A stretch of 64,000 bases of DNA from Acidipropionibacterium thoenii DSM 20276 (GTDB taxonomy: Bacteria > Actinomycetota > Actinomycetes > Propionibacteriales > Propionibacteriaceae), in assembly GCF_000423445.1 (NCBI RefSeq), contig NZ_AUHZ01000005.1, positions 62,001 to 126,000 on the forward strand, read 5' to 3'. Shown piece by piece: positions 38,103 through 46,155 of this stretch; positions within the stretch are counted from its first letter, which is position 1; each line of letters opens with the position of its first letter. The notes beneath the pieces were generated by a model. The model made no database searches. It was not told where the DNA came from and was given only the letters and a program-made list of their open reading frames with translations. Made by a program: the position numbers and the translations under genes.

Positions 38103-39296
38103 ATGACCATCCGGACCACCCACGTCGGCTCCCTGCCGCGCACCCCGGAGCTGCTGGCGGCCAACGCCCGACGGGCCCGCAAGGATCCCGGGATGAGCGA
38201 GGAGGCCTTCGCTGCCGTCCTGCGGTCCGCCGTCGGCGACGTCGTGCGTCGTCAGCACGAGATCGGCCTGAGCGTCATCAATGACGGCGAGTACGGCCAC
38301 ATCATGACCGAGTCGGTGGACTACGGCGCCTGGTGGTTCTACTCCTTCTCACGGCTGGGCGGCCTGGAGATGACCACCGACTCCCGCTTCGACATGGCCC
38401 CGCCAGCCCCCGGCGGGAAGGTGCGCCTGGCGCCCTTCTCCCAGCGGCGGGACTGGGTCCGTTTCCACGACGCCTACACCGACCCCAGCTCCGGAATCCA
38501 CATCGCCAATCAGAGAGCCACCGCCTTCCCGACCATCACCGGACCGCTCCGCTACATCGGGCAGGACGCCGTTCGCCGTGACATCGACGGGCTGCTCTCG
38601 GCACTGGCGGACAACGGTCTGAATGTCTCCGACGGGTTCCTCGCCGCGCTGTCCCCGGGCTCTGCCGCCCGGATCTCCAATGCCTACTACGCCAACGACA
38701 CCGAGGTGGTGCAGGCCTGCGCCGACGCGCTCCATCAGGAGTACAAGGCGATCACCGACGCCGGGCTCACCGTCCAGATCGACGACCCCTCGATCGCCGA
38801 GTCCTGGGATCAGATCAACCCGGCTCCCAGCGTCGCGGACTACCGCGACTACATCCAGGTCCGGATCGACGCCCTCAACCAGGCCCTGGAGGGGATTCCC
38901 GTCGACCAGGTCCGCTTCCACGTCTGCTGGGGGTCCTGGCACGGCCCGCACACCACCGACATCCCGCTGGCCGAGATCGTCGACAAGGTGCTGCAGGTGC
39001 ACGCCCACGGCTACTCCTTCGAGGCCGCCAACGCCCGCCACGAGCACGAGTGGACGGTCTGGCACGACGTGAAGCTGCCCTCCGACAAGGTGCTCATCCC
39101 CGGCGTGGTGGGCCACTCCACCAATGTCGTGGAGCACCCCCAGCTGGTCGCCCAACGGATCCAACGATTCGTCGACGCGGTCGGCCCCGACCGGGTGATC
39201 GCCTCGACCGACTGCGGGCTGGGAGGACGGGTCCACCCGTCGATCGCCTGGGCGAAGCTGGAATCCCTCGCAGCAGGAGCCGCACTGGTCGGGTGA
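38103..39296 (+). CDS. MetE C-terminal-domain-like protein (UROD/MetE family)
   Basis: A 397-residue protein corresponding to the catalytic C-terminal half of cobalamin-independent methionine synthase, which is about 750 residues in MetE. The N-terminus is TTHVGSLPRTPELL, and zinc-binding residues are likely in FHVCWGSWH and ASTDCGLGGR. Stand-alone members often transfer methyl groups from other donors or have unknown substrates. ATG 38103 follows GGAGAGGA. It lies downstream of pyc with a 123-bp gap. Real methionine synthase activity cannot be assumed. Confidence 0.82.
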   Translation: MTIRTTHVGSLPRTPELLAANARRARKDPGMSEEAFAAVLRSAVGDVVRRQHEIGLSVINDGEYGHIMTESVDYGAWWFYSFSRLGGLEMTTDSRFDMAPPAPGGKVRLAPFSQRRDWVRFHDAYTDPSSGIHIANQRATAFPTITGPLRYIGQDAVRRDIDGLLSALADNGLNVSDGFLAALSPGSAARISNAYYANDTEVVQACADALHQEYKAITDAGLTVQIDDPSIAESWDQINPAPSVADYRDYIQVRIDALNQALEGIPVDQVRFHVCWGSWHGPHTTDIPLAEIVDKVLQVHAHGYSFEAANARHEHEWTVWHDVKLPSDKVLIPGVVGHSTNVVEHPQLVAQRIQRFVDAVGPDRVIASTDCGLGGRVHPSIAWAKLESLAAGAALVG

Positions 39297-39372
39297 GGAC
39301 GCCCGACCTCCGCGACCAGGGCCCGGCGTCTGCCCCCGTGACCCGGGTCTGAGCCCGGTCGTGCTGCGTCCT

Positions 39373-39948
39373 CTAGTCGGCCGGGTGCCACCCCGGGACA
39401 GCGGGTCGGGCATCCATGCCGTGGCTGCGTCTGTACTGCCAGAGGGCAGCGACCCATGTGATGAGCGCGGCGGCCACGAACAGCCACAGGCCGAGCCCGG
39501 CCCTGGTGACGATCCTGACCTGCTCCGATACGTCTCTGGGGCGGTGTGTGATCTGAAGTGTCTGGACGACCCCGGCGATCGTCAGGAGAATGAGGAGCCA
39601 GGATCCGACAAGGGTGGCGGTGTCCCACCAGCTGGCAAGCCGCCTGTCGCGGACCAGCGCGACGGAGCCGAGGATCACCATCCCCAGAAGTACCGCCACG
39701 GTGAGGACCAGTCGGGCGTTCCAGAGTTCTGCGCTGATCTGTTGCGATGAGTCGCCGACAATCGTCCAGTCCAGCCCGTGTGTCACCTGGGTGAAGGGGG
39801 CCGAGTCGCCGTTGCTCATCCGCGTGACCACCCAGGGGCACAGCAGTGTGAAGAAGGCCAGCACCGGCCCGGCGAGCAGGAGCAGGCGAGGACCGGATCG
39901 CAGCCACTCCCGGGGTGAGAAGCCATCGACCGGCCCTTGCACTGACAT
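39373..39948 (-). CDS. Four-helix membrane protein of unknown function
   Basis: A 191-residue protein with hydrophobic segments at about 26-46, 81-102, 114-137 and 152-173. Its plan and several stretches (SPREWLRSGPRLLLLAGPVLAFFTLL, NARLVLTVAVLLGMVILGSVAL) match the protein encoded just upstream (40258-41496), so the two are tandem paralogues. ATG 39948 follows GAGGAGA. No known domain is recognised. Confidence 0.75.
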   Translation of the reverse strand: MSVQGPVDGFSPREWLRSGPRLLLLAGPVLAFFTLLCPWVVTRMSNGDSAPFTQVTHGLDWTIVGDSSQQISAELWNARLVLTVAVLLGMVILGSVALVRDRRLASWWDTATLVGSWLLILLTIAGVVQTLQITHRPRDVSEQVRIVTRAGLGLWLFVAAALITWVAALWQYRRSHGMDARPAVPGWHPAD

Positions 39949-40257
39949 TCGATCTCCTCGGTCTGACGGCATCGGCGGCGTCTCGCAGCCTGTTCTCGCA
40001 AGCCCCACGGTAGGACCCCCTGGCGTGGCCAGGACGCTGCGCGCGGGACGACCCCTTGGACACGGGCTGAGACCGGCACCTGGTGCCGGCAGCAGTGCGG
40101 CCTCGCACGGAGGGCTGTCGAGGTTCAGGACGCGAGAATCCCGGCGGTCAGGGGGCGGGACCCGATCAGGCCGCAGCACCCCGACTGCCGGGACCCCCAT
40201 ACCTCGGTGACGCCGGACCACTGGTCCGCGCAGCCGCGGCGGCTCAGCGCGCCGCGG

Positions 40258-41496
40258 TCACGTCGCGCTGGGGCTGGAACCACCGTTGTCCGGCGGAGGG
40301 ACCGGCGTCTGAGTCTGCCCGGGCCGATCGGCGTGGCCACCCCACGGATCCTGGTCGGGACCTGCGCTCCACGGGTTCTGCTCCGGTGGCCCGGGTCGGT
40401 ACGGGGTGGGCTGCTGTTGAGGTGGATAGGACTGCTGCCCGTACGGCGGCTGGGCGGGGCCCGGCTGCTGACTGTGGGCTGCCTGCGGGTTCGGGCCGGG
40501 CTGTCGAGCGGGGTAGGGCTGAACTCCGCCAGGCTGCTGGGGCTGCGGAGCCGGCCCCTGCTGGCCCGGATACCCCTGCTGGCCTGGGTAGTTCTGCTGA
40601 GCCGGGTAGCCCTGGGGCCCTCCGGCCGACGCCGGCCGGGCACCCCCACGCCGAGTGGTCAGGTACTGCCAGAGAGCCCCGGCAAGGGTGATCACCACGG
40701 TGACCATGAACAGCCACACGCCGATCCCCATCCGCGACGATGTCTGGAGTAACTGGCTCGGGGTCCTGTACTGGTTGGAGATCTGCGTGGCCTGCACCAG
40801 CCCGAGGATCATCAGGACCGTCAGCACGCCGGCCCCGATGAGACTGGCGAGGTCCCACCAGCGGGGCAGTTCCTTGTCCAGGGCCAGCGCGATCGCCCCG
40901 AGGATCACCAGACCGATGAGCACGAGCAGCGTGAGGACCAGACGGGTGTTCCAGGCCCCGGCGCTCACCGGGCCTGCCGACTCCCTGACCGAGGTCGCCC
41001 AGTTGAGTCCGTGGCCGGCGTAGCTCACTGATTGCGTACCCGTCCCCTGGAGCGTGTACACCGTCCACGGCCCGAGCAACGCGAAGAAGCTCAGCACCGT
41101 CCCGGCGAGCAGTACCAGGCGCGGGTAGCGCTGCATCCATGACCGGGGGGAGAGGCCGTCGGGTGGTGGGCTCTGCAGGGGACCCTGGGGGTTGTGGCCC
41201 TGGGGGTTCGCGGACTGCGGGTACTGCCCCAATGGGTTCTGGGACTGCTGGACCGGTTGAGGTTGCTGTGTCGGCTGCGGCTGCCAGGACTGTTGGGATT
41301 GCTGGGAGCCGCCCGGGGAGTAGGGCCGCTGATCCGGACCGCGCTGCCATCCTCCCTGCGGTGAACCTGGCTGAGGTTGCGGCTGGCCCGGGCCGGGGGT
41401 CCAGGGCGGGGGCACTGGTGATCCAGAAGGCGGCATTCCAGCGGAACCGTAGGAGTTGTCCTGAGGTCGTCCATCATCAGGCGGTTGGGCTGACAT
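40258..41496 (-). CDS. Membrane protein with Pro/Gln-rich tails, paralogue of the next gene
   Basis: A 412-residue protein. Residues 1-115 are Pro/Gln/Gly-rich (repeated SQQSQQSWQPQPTQQPQP-like runs), about 120-275 hold four transmembrane segments homologous to the 191-residue neighbour, and the rest is again Pro/Gln/Gly/Tyr-rich with NYPGQQGYPGQQG repeats. Such tails are typical of low-complexity cytoplasmic extensions on actinobacterial membrane proteins. The core likely carries the shared function, unknown to me. The gene is preceded by a 72-bp perfect palindrome that begins 69 bp upstream of its start. Confidence 0.75.
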   Translation of the reverse strand: MSAQPPDDGRPQDNSYGSAGMPPSGSPVPPPWTPGPGQPQPQPGSPQGGWQRGPDQRPYSPGGSQQSQQSWQPQPTQQPQPVQQSQNPLGQYPQSANPQGHNPQGPLQSPPPDGLSPRSWMQRYPRLVLLAGTVLSFFALLGPWTVYTLQGTGTQSVSYAGHGLNWATSVRESAGPVSAGAWNTRLVLTLLVLIGLVILGAIALALDKELPRWWDLASLIGAGVLTVLMILGLVQATQISNQYRTPSQLLQTSSRMGIGVWLFMVTVVITLAGALWQYLTTRRGGARPASAGGPQGYPAQQNYPGQQGYPGQQGPAPQPQQPGGVQPYPARQPGPNPQAAHSQQPGPAQPPYGQQSYPPQQQPTPYRPGPPEQNPWSAGPDQDPWGGHADRPGQTQTPVPPPDNGGSSPSAT

Positions 41497-41564
41497 CTGA
41501 TCTCCTCATCGTCGGTGTGCGGTCACCGTCCACAATAGAAACCACCGGGTCCTGCCCTTCAATC

Positions 41565-41636
41565 CCACGTTCGTCCTCAGATCTGGCGTTCGTCCTGGAA
41601 TTCCAGGACGAACGCCAGATCTGAGGACGAACGTGG
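41565..41636. repeat. 72-bp perfect loop-less palindrome
   Basis: Positions 41565-41600 and 41601-41636 are exact reverse complements with no spacer (centre GGAA/TTCC). Each arm contains two TTCGTCCT motifs and an AGATCT. It lies 69 bp upstream of a membrane-protein gene and about 200 bp downstream of the aminotransferase gene. Perfect palindromes of this size are usually unstable, so retention suggests a role or recent origin. Confidence 0.9.
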
Positions 41637-41655
41637 CCGGGGTGGAGTGGTCGGC

Positions 41656-41824
41656 GACGTCTGTCCAGGGTCTGTGCGGTCGGGACGTCTGCCCCGGCGC
41701 CCACCAGTCCGGGGGACGCCTGTCCCGGGGGTTCACCTGTCCGGGGGACGCCCGCCCAGGGTCCACCTGTCCAGGGTCTGTCTGCCTAGGGGACGTCCGT
41801 CCCCGGTGTCCACCTGTCCGGGGC
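41656..41824. repeat. Degenerate minisatellite, five units
   Basis: Five imperfect units begin with GAC at 41656, 41684, 41715, 41747 and 41792 and are 28, 31, 32, 45 and about 33 bp long. The pattern is GACGYCYGYCC then CACCTGTCCGGGG. It fills the space between the palindrome and the end of the aminotransferase gene. Spacing and identity are too irregular for a CRISPR array. Confidence 0.65.
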
Positions 41825-41833
41825 CGGAGGGCG

Positions 41834-43051
41834 TCAGCCCAGAAGCGCCGCAGGCTGCTTCGGCCGACCTGCCCGGTCTCGCGAGGACTGCTCCAGCAGT
41901 GCCGCGACGAAGACGCCGATTCTCCTGACGCCCTCCACGATCGCCTCCTCGGAGGTGGCGTAGGACAGCCGGATGTGGCCCTCGCCCAGGGCGCCGAAGT
42001 CGATCCCGGGGGCCACCGCGACCTTCTGCTCGGCCAGCAGCCGCATCGCGAAGTCGCGAGAGGACAGGCCGGTCGCCTCGATGTTGACGAAGACGTAGAA
42101 GGCGCCTCCCGGCGTCGGGCAGTGCAGACCCTCGATCGCATTGACGGCGTCGACGATGAGGTCGCGACGCCGCTCGTAACTGCGGCGCATCGTCTCGACC
42201 ACCGACTGATCGCCGGCCAGCGCGCAGGCAGCGGCCGTCTGGGCAGGGGAGTTGACGCAGCTCAGCAGGCACTCCTGCATCGCAGGCATGTAGCCGATGA
42301 TCTCCTGGGGACCGCAGATGAAGCCGACCCGCCAGCCAGTCATGGCATAGGCCTTGGAGACCGAGTCGACACAGAAGGTGCGCTCCTTCATTCCCGGGAT
42401 CCGGGCGATGTTGAAGAACTCCTGGTCGCCGTAGAGCAGGTGTTTGTAGACCTCGTCGAAGAGCACGTAGAGGTCATTCTCAATGGCCACCCGGGCGATC
42501 ATCTCGAGGTTCTCGCGGGAGGCCGTGGTGCCGGTCGGATTGGCCGGGGAGTTGATCATGATCACCTTGGTGCGTTCGGTGATCGCCTGCCTCAGGGAGT
42601 CCTCCTCGAAGCAGAAGCCGGTCTCCTCGCGGGTCGGGACGGAGACCGGGGTGCACTGGTTGAGAACGACGGCGCCCTGGTAGTTGGCGTAGCACGGGTC
42701 GGTGACCAGCACCTCGTCGCCGGGGTTGGTGAGAGTGGCCAGGGTGAGATAGACGCCTTCCATGGCGCCGTTGGTGACCATGATCTCGGTGCTCGGGTCG
42801 TAGTCGATCTGGTCGTAGCGCCGGAACTCGGCGTCGACGGCCTCGCGCAGCGGCCTGACCCCGGAGTTGTCGGTGTAGCCGATACGGCCGTCCAGAGCCT
42901 TCCTGGCGGCTGCGATGACGGCGGGAGGGGTGGCGAAGTCGGGCTCACCGACCGCGAAGGAGATGACGTCGTCCATCCCGATGATCTGGTTGAAGATGAC
43001 CCGGATGAGGGACAGAGGGGTGTTGGCGGCGGTGGTGCTGATCGGCTTCAT
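41834..43051 (-). CDS. PLP-dependent aminotransferase, class I/II
   Basis: A 405-residue fold-type I aminotransferase of the aspartate/aromatic type. PLP contacts are visible as NSPANPTGT (Asn), LFDEVYKHLLY (Asp and Tyr) and the Schiff-base lysine in VDSVSKAYAMTGWRVG; the substrate arginine is in HIRLSYATS. The substrate is uncertain. The start ATG 43051 gives a family-like N-terminus (MKPISTTAANTPLSLIRVIF). It lies between two large palindromes. The upstream neighbour is an aldolase on the same strand, separated by a strong hairpin, so it is probably an independent unit. Confidence 0.9.
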   Translation of the reverse strand: MKPISTTAANTPLSLIRVIFNQIIGMDDVISFAVGEPDFATPPAVIAAARKALDGRIGYTDNSGVRPLREAVDAEFRRYDQIDYDPSTEIMVTNGAMEGVYLTLATLTNPGDEVLVTDPCYANYQGAVVLNQCTPVSVPTREETGFCFEEDSLRQAITERTKVIMINSPANPTGTTASRENLEMIARVAIENDLYVLFDEVYKHLLYGDQEFFNIARIPGMKERTFCVDSVSKAYAMTGWRVGFICGPQEIIGYMPAMQECLLSCVNSPAQTAAACALAGDQSVVETMRRSYERRRDLIVDAVNAIEGLHCPTPGGAFYVFVNIEATGLSSRDFAMRLLAEQKVAVAPGIDFGALGEGHIRLSYATSEEAIVEGVRRIGVFVAALLEQSSRDRAGRPKQPAALLG

Positions 43052-43208
43052 TGTCTGTGGTGCCTTTCCTGCGTCCCCTGACTGTGGCCCTCCCACAGCG
43101 GTCACGGAGAAGTGTCGCTGATCGTCGTTACGCCCGTATGACACCGTGATGCCGGCTTGCAGTCTGGTTTCCGCTGGGCTCCATTCGCCTCGCCGGCGTG
43201 GTGAGCGC

Positions 43209-43266
43209 GAGCATGTGCGGTCGGGGGTTCTCGGCACGTGCCGAGAACCCCCGACCGCAGATGCTC
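43209..43266 (-). terminator. Large loop-less palindrome after the aldolase gene
   Basis: The inner 44 bp (43216-43259) are a perfect palindrome centred on GGCAC/GTGCC. One mismatch allows extension to 29-bp arms. It begins 13 bp after the aldolase stop and is best read as its terminator, although no T-run follows and a loop-less stem is unusual. Confidence 0.7.
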
Positions 43267-43279
43267 TCGATTCCTGGGC

Positions 43280-43921
43280 TCAGGCTTTGGAGGGCTTGTA
43301 TCCCTTGATGGCCTCCACCTGGAAGGCGATCTGGTCATCGGTGAGCACCTTGACGGAGTGCCCAGTGGACATTGCACGCAGCTGGACCTCACAGATGTAC
43401 TCAAGGTAGGGCAGCAGGGACAGCGCTTTGTCGAGGGTCGGCCCGATGGTGATGGCGCCGTGGTTGCTCATCAGTGCCCCGGATCGGCCCTGCAGAGCTG
43501 CGGCAACATTGTGGGCCAGCTGGTCGGTGCCGAAATCGGCATACGGGGAGACGCGGATCGGCCCGCCGAACATTGCCGAGTAGTAGTGCGAGAACGGGAT
43601 CGTCTCGCAGACGAGTCCCATCGCTGTGGACGCCGGGGCGTGGTTGTGCGTGATACCGCCGGCATCGGTGGAGTGATAGACGGCCAGGTGCAGAGGCAGT
43701 TCGCTGGACGGCTTGAGCTGGGCGTCGATCACCTTCCCGTCGAGATCATGAACGCCGACCATCCCAGCAGTGAGATCCTCATACTCCACCGCTGAGGGTG
43801 AGATGGCGACCTTGTCGCCCACGCGTACGGAGACGTTTCCCGCAGTACCGACCACAAGGCCCTTGCGCTGCATCTCCTGGCAAGCGTTGACGACCGCTTG
43901 ACGCTCCTCTTCGAGAATCAT
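43280..43921 (-). CDS. Class II aldolase (L-fuculose-phosphate aldolase family)
   Basis: A 213-residue zinc aldolase/epimerase of the AraD/FucA family, which cleaves ketose-1-phosphates to dihydroxyacetone phosphate and an aldehyde, or epimerises ribulose-5-phosphate. Zinc ligands are in THNHAPAST and SNHGAITIG, and the catalytic glutamate region is PSSELPLHLAVY. TAGNVSVR is the phosphate-binding part. It is divergent from the polyol PTS operon beside the PRD regulator and probably cleaves the phosphorylated ketose made by that pathway. Confidence 0.88.
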   Translation of the reverse strand: MILEEERQAVVNACQEMQRKGLVVGTAGNVSVRVGDKVAISPSAVEYEDLTAGMVGVHDLDGKVIDAQLKPSSELPLHLAVYHSTDAGGITHNHAPASTAMGLVCETIPFSHYYSAMFGGPIRVSPYADFGTDQLAHNVAAALQGRSGALMSNHGAITIGPTLDKALSLLPYLEYICEVQLRAMSTGHSVKVLTDDQIAFQVEAIKGYKPSKA

Positions 43922-43960
43922 CTATGCCCTTTCCTAGTAATGTGCTCACAGTGAATCTGG

Positions 43961-45880
43961 CTACTCGGTCTCGGACAACTCATTGTCCAAGAAATTCATG
44001 AACTCTTCATATGTCGTGACACGGCGCAGTTCTGAATACAGGTTGGGATCGTAAAGAAGGCTGATGAGTGGCTGATAGAAGTGAATAAAATCTTCATAGT
44101 CGTCGCCGTTGATAGCCAGCATCAGGACCAGGCTCGCGTCGGCGGACTCCCAGTTGATCGGTGCTGAGGGGATGAGCACCGCAACCTTGGTCTGGTGGGC
44201 GAGGAAGTCCATCGCATGGGGGACAGCGAACCTCCGGGCGAAAGCGGTGGGCGAGTAGGTCTCGCGGAGCAGCACGCTGTCGCGGAACTCCGCGGGGACG
44301 ACGCCACGCTCCTCCAATGCACTGCACAGGAAGTCGATCGCCTCCTTCGCGCTCTTCGGGGATACCCCGGTGAAAAAGAGTTCCGGATCCAGGAACCTGC
44401 GCACGGACTGAGCGATACGGGAGCGCGACTTCTGCTTGGCGGCACGCAGTAGCGCGTGGTCCACGGCACTGAGATCCAGGTCCGACAGCAGGGCACTGAC
44501 CTGGACGCAGGGATGGACACGGCTTGCCTCATCGATAGTGGAGATCACCAGATCGACATCCTGGGTATCGGCCTCGCCCTTGGTGGAGACAATGTCGAGT
44601 ATCTGGAGTCGATCCCCGAATCTCTCGACCAGCCCGGCCAGCAGCCAATCGCGCAGGGTCTGGTAACGAGGGCAGATCACGATAGCGGTGATCGTGTGGT
44701 CGTCGGGTGCCACGGGCCCGGAGTACAGTCCGAGGTAGATGGCCAGCAGGCCGATCTCATCATCGGGAAAAGCAATCCCCAGCATCTTGGCCAACCGATC
44801 AGCAAGATATACCGCGGCGTCATAGAGAAATGGCGATCGTGTGCGAAGTGATTCCTGGAGAGTGTTACGGAAGTATGGCAGAACCCGGGTGTGAAGGGCC
44901 AGCCGTTCCATGTGGTCGGAAACGCTGTCATAGAGCTTCTCGCTGGTCACAGTGAGGTTGAAGTGATCAGTGGTCTCGTCCAAGCAGACGCGGACCGCAT
45001 CGCTGATGCTTGTCCTTTCGGTTGGATGGCTGACGCAGTCCTCATGCGGGTTCAGCGCGACGCCGATAATCATGCGCAGATGATCTTGATCAGCCGGCAG
45101 CGGCGCATGCGCCGGGAATTTCTCCAGGAGCGCGTCGATCAGTGCGCTGGAGAGTTCCTCGGTGGCTGGGTTCATCTCGACTCTCTCAACCCGGGAGTCG
45201 GTATCATCGGCGATCGGGAATCTGCACCGCTGGAGGCAGATGGCGATATTGACCACAGCATTGCTCATCCTGATGTCGTCAATCTCCAGACCACGTGCTG
45301 CTACTAGATTCTGGAGTAGCGCCCCAACTTCTTGAAGACTGATATCAGGAAAATACCGATCAATCTTCTCCGTCTGGCCGACGGACACATCCATGGCATT
45401 GTGTACGAGGTCGCCCAGGAGCTTCCGGAAGCACATCTCAGGCCCCGACAGTCTTACTGCCGGGCCCTTGACGGTGAGCACGAGCTGGCTCGACTCCACC
45501 TGCGGCCGCAATCGCTGAAGCGCCGCCCGGGTCACAGACTCGCTGAGGTAGCAGTCTCTCATGATGTCGTAGACATCGGTGCTCGGGGTCTCCATGAGAT
45601 AGAGCAGTATTCGCTCATGGTGATCGAGTTGAGTGGCGAGCCTGGAGTTCCGGGCAAGAAAGTCGTTGTACAGCGGCCGGCTCAACCGGTATCCCTTTGG
45701 AGTGGCCTCAATTATGTCGACCTTGGTTACGCCATTGATCCTTGATATGTCATAGCGAAGAGTCCGTGTGCTGACGCCAAGAAGTGCAGCGAGGTCAGCG
45801 CCTATTGTGGCCTGATCCACCTCGCTGAGAAGTTGCAGCAACAATGCTTGCCGTTCGGAGAATAAAATCACTGGGAACAC
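43961..45880 (-). CDS. PRD-domain transcriptional regulator (MtlR/LicR type)
   Basis: A 639-residue PTS-controlled activator. Order: N-terminal helix-turn-helix (about 5-65, LGVSTRTLRYDISRINGV), second helix-turn-helix (about 85-150), PRD1 (about 180-285), PRD2 (about 295-400), an EIIB-like segment (about 400-485) and a C-terminal EIIA domain with the phosphohistidine in FAVPHAMDFLAH. Such proteins are phosphorylated by HPr and their cognate EII and activate the operon when the sugar is transported. The start is uncertain: GTG 45880 or GTG 45871, both with weak ribosome-binding sites. It diverges from the galactitol-type PTS operon over a 275-bp repeat-rich spacer. Confidence 0.88.
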   Translation of the reverse strand: MFPVILFSERQALLLQLLSEVDQATIGADLAALLGVSTRTLRYDISRINGVTKVDIIEATPKGYRLSRPLYNDFLARNSRLATQLDHHERILLYLMETPSTDVYDIMRDCYLSESVTRAALQRLRPQVESSQLVLTVKGPAVRLSGPEMCFRKLLGDLVHNAMDVSVGQTEKIDRYFPDISLQEVGALLQNLVAARGLEIDDIRMSNAVVNIAICLQRCRFPIADDTDSRVERVEMNPATEELSSALIDALLEKFPAHAPLPADQDHLRMIIGVALNPHEDCVSHPTERTSISDAVRVCLDETTDHFNLTVTSEKLYDSVSDHMERLALHTRVLPYFRNTLQESLRTRSPFLYDAAVYLADRLAKMLGIAFPDDEIGLLAIYLGLYSGPVAPDDHTITAIVICPRYQTLRDWLLAGLVERFGDRLQILDIVSTKGEADTQDVDLVISTIDEASRVHPCVQVSALLSDLDLSAVDHALLRAAKQKSRSRIAQSVRRFLDPELFFTGVSPKSAKEAIDFLCSALEERGVVPAEFRDSVLLRETYSPTAFARRFAVPHAMDFLAHQTKVAVLIPSAPINWESADASLVLMLAINGDDYEDFIHFYQPLISLLYDPNLYSELRRVTTYEEFMNFLDNELSETE

Positions 45881-45929
45881 CTGAATCGAAGTTTACAAGG
45901 GCAACAGGGTGCGGGCTCAACCATCGATT

Positions 45930-46021
45930 TGCCAGCCGGCAGGCAGCATCGTCCTGCCACATGGGTGGCAAGAGCGGTTGCCAGCCAACCGCTCGGCGCA
46001 GCTTGCCTGCCCGGTGGCAGG
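45930..46021. promoter_or_regulatory. Operator cluster between the PRD regulator and the PTS operon
   Basis: The divergent spacer (45881-46155) contains a cluster of dyads. TGCC-N4-GGCA occurs at 45930-45941 and, with longer arms CCTGCC/GGCAGG, at 46006-46021. TGCCAC/GTGGCA is at 45955-45970. A 9-bp dyad GAGCGGTTG/CAACCGCTC lies at 45972-45994. These are likely binding sites for the PRD regulator and overlapping promoters. Confidence 0.6.
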
Positions 46022-46155
46022 AACGCAACTGTGCGTCACTGCTTGTGACGGGCACCATCCTGTTGCAGACCGAAGGCACCCCCCGGCCACGCCGGGCCGA
46101 GGTGAGCACGGGGGCACAGCCGCCCCCATGCTGCAGAAGGAAAGGAGCAACCGGG

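Noticed and set aside
41656-41824. CRISPR array
   Set aside because: Unit lengths vary from 28 to 45 bp, the repeats are degenerate, no unique spacers alternate with them and no cas genes are nearby.
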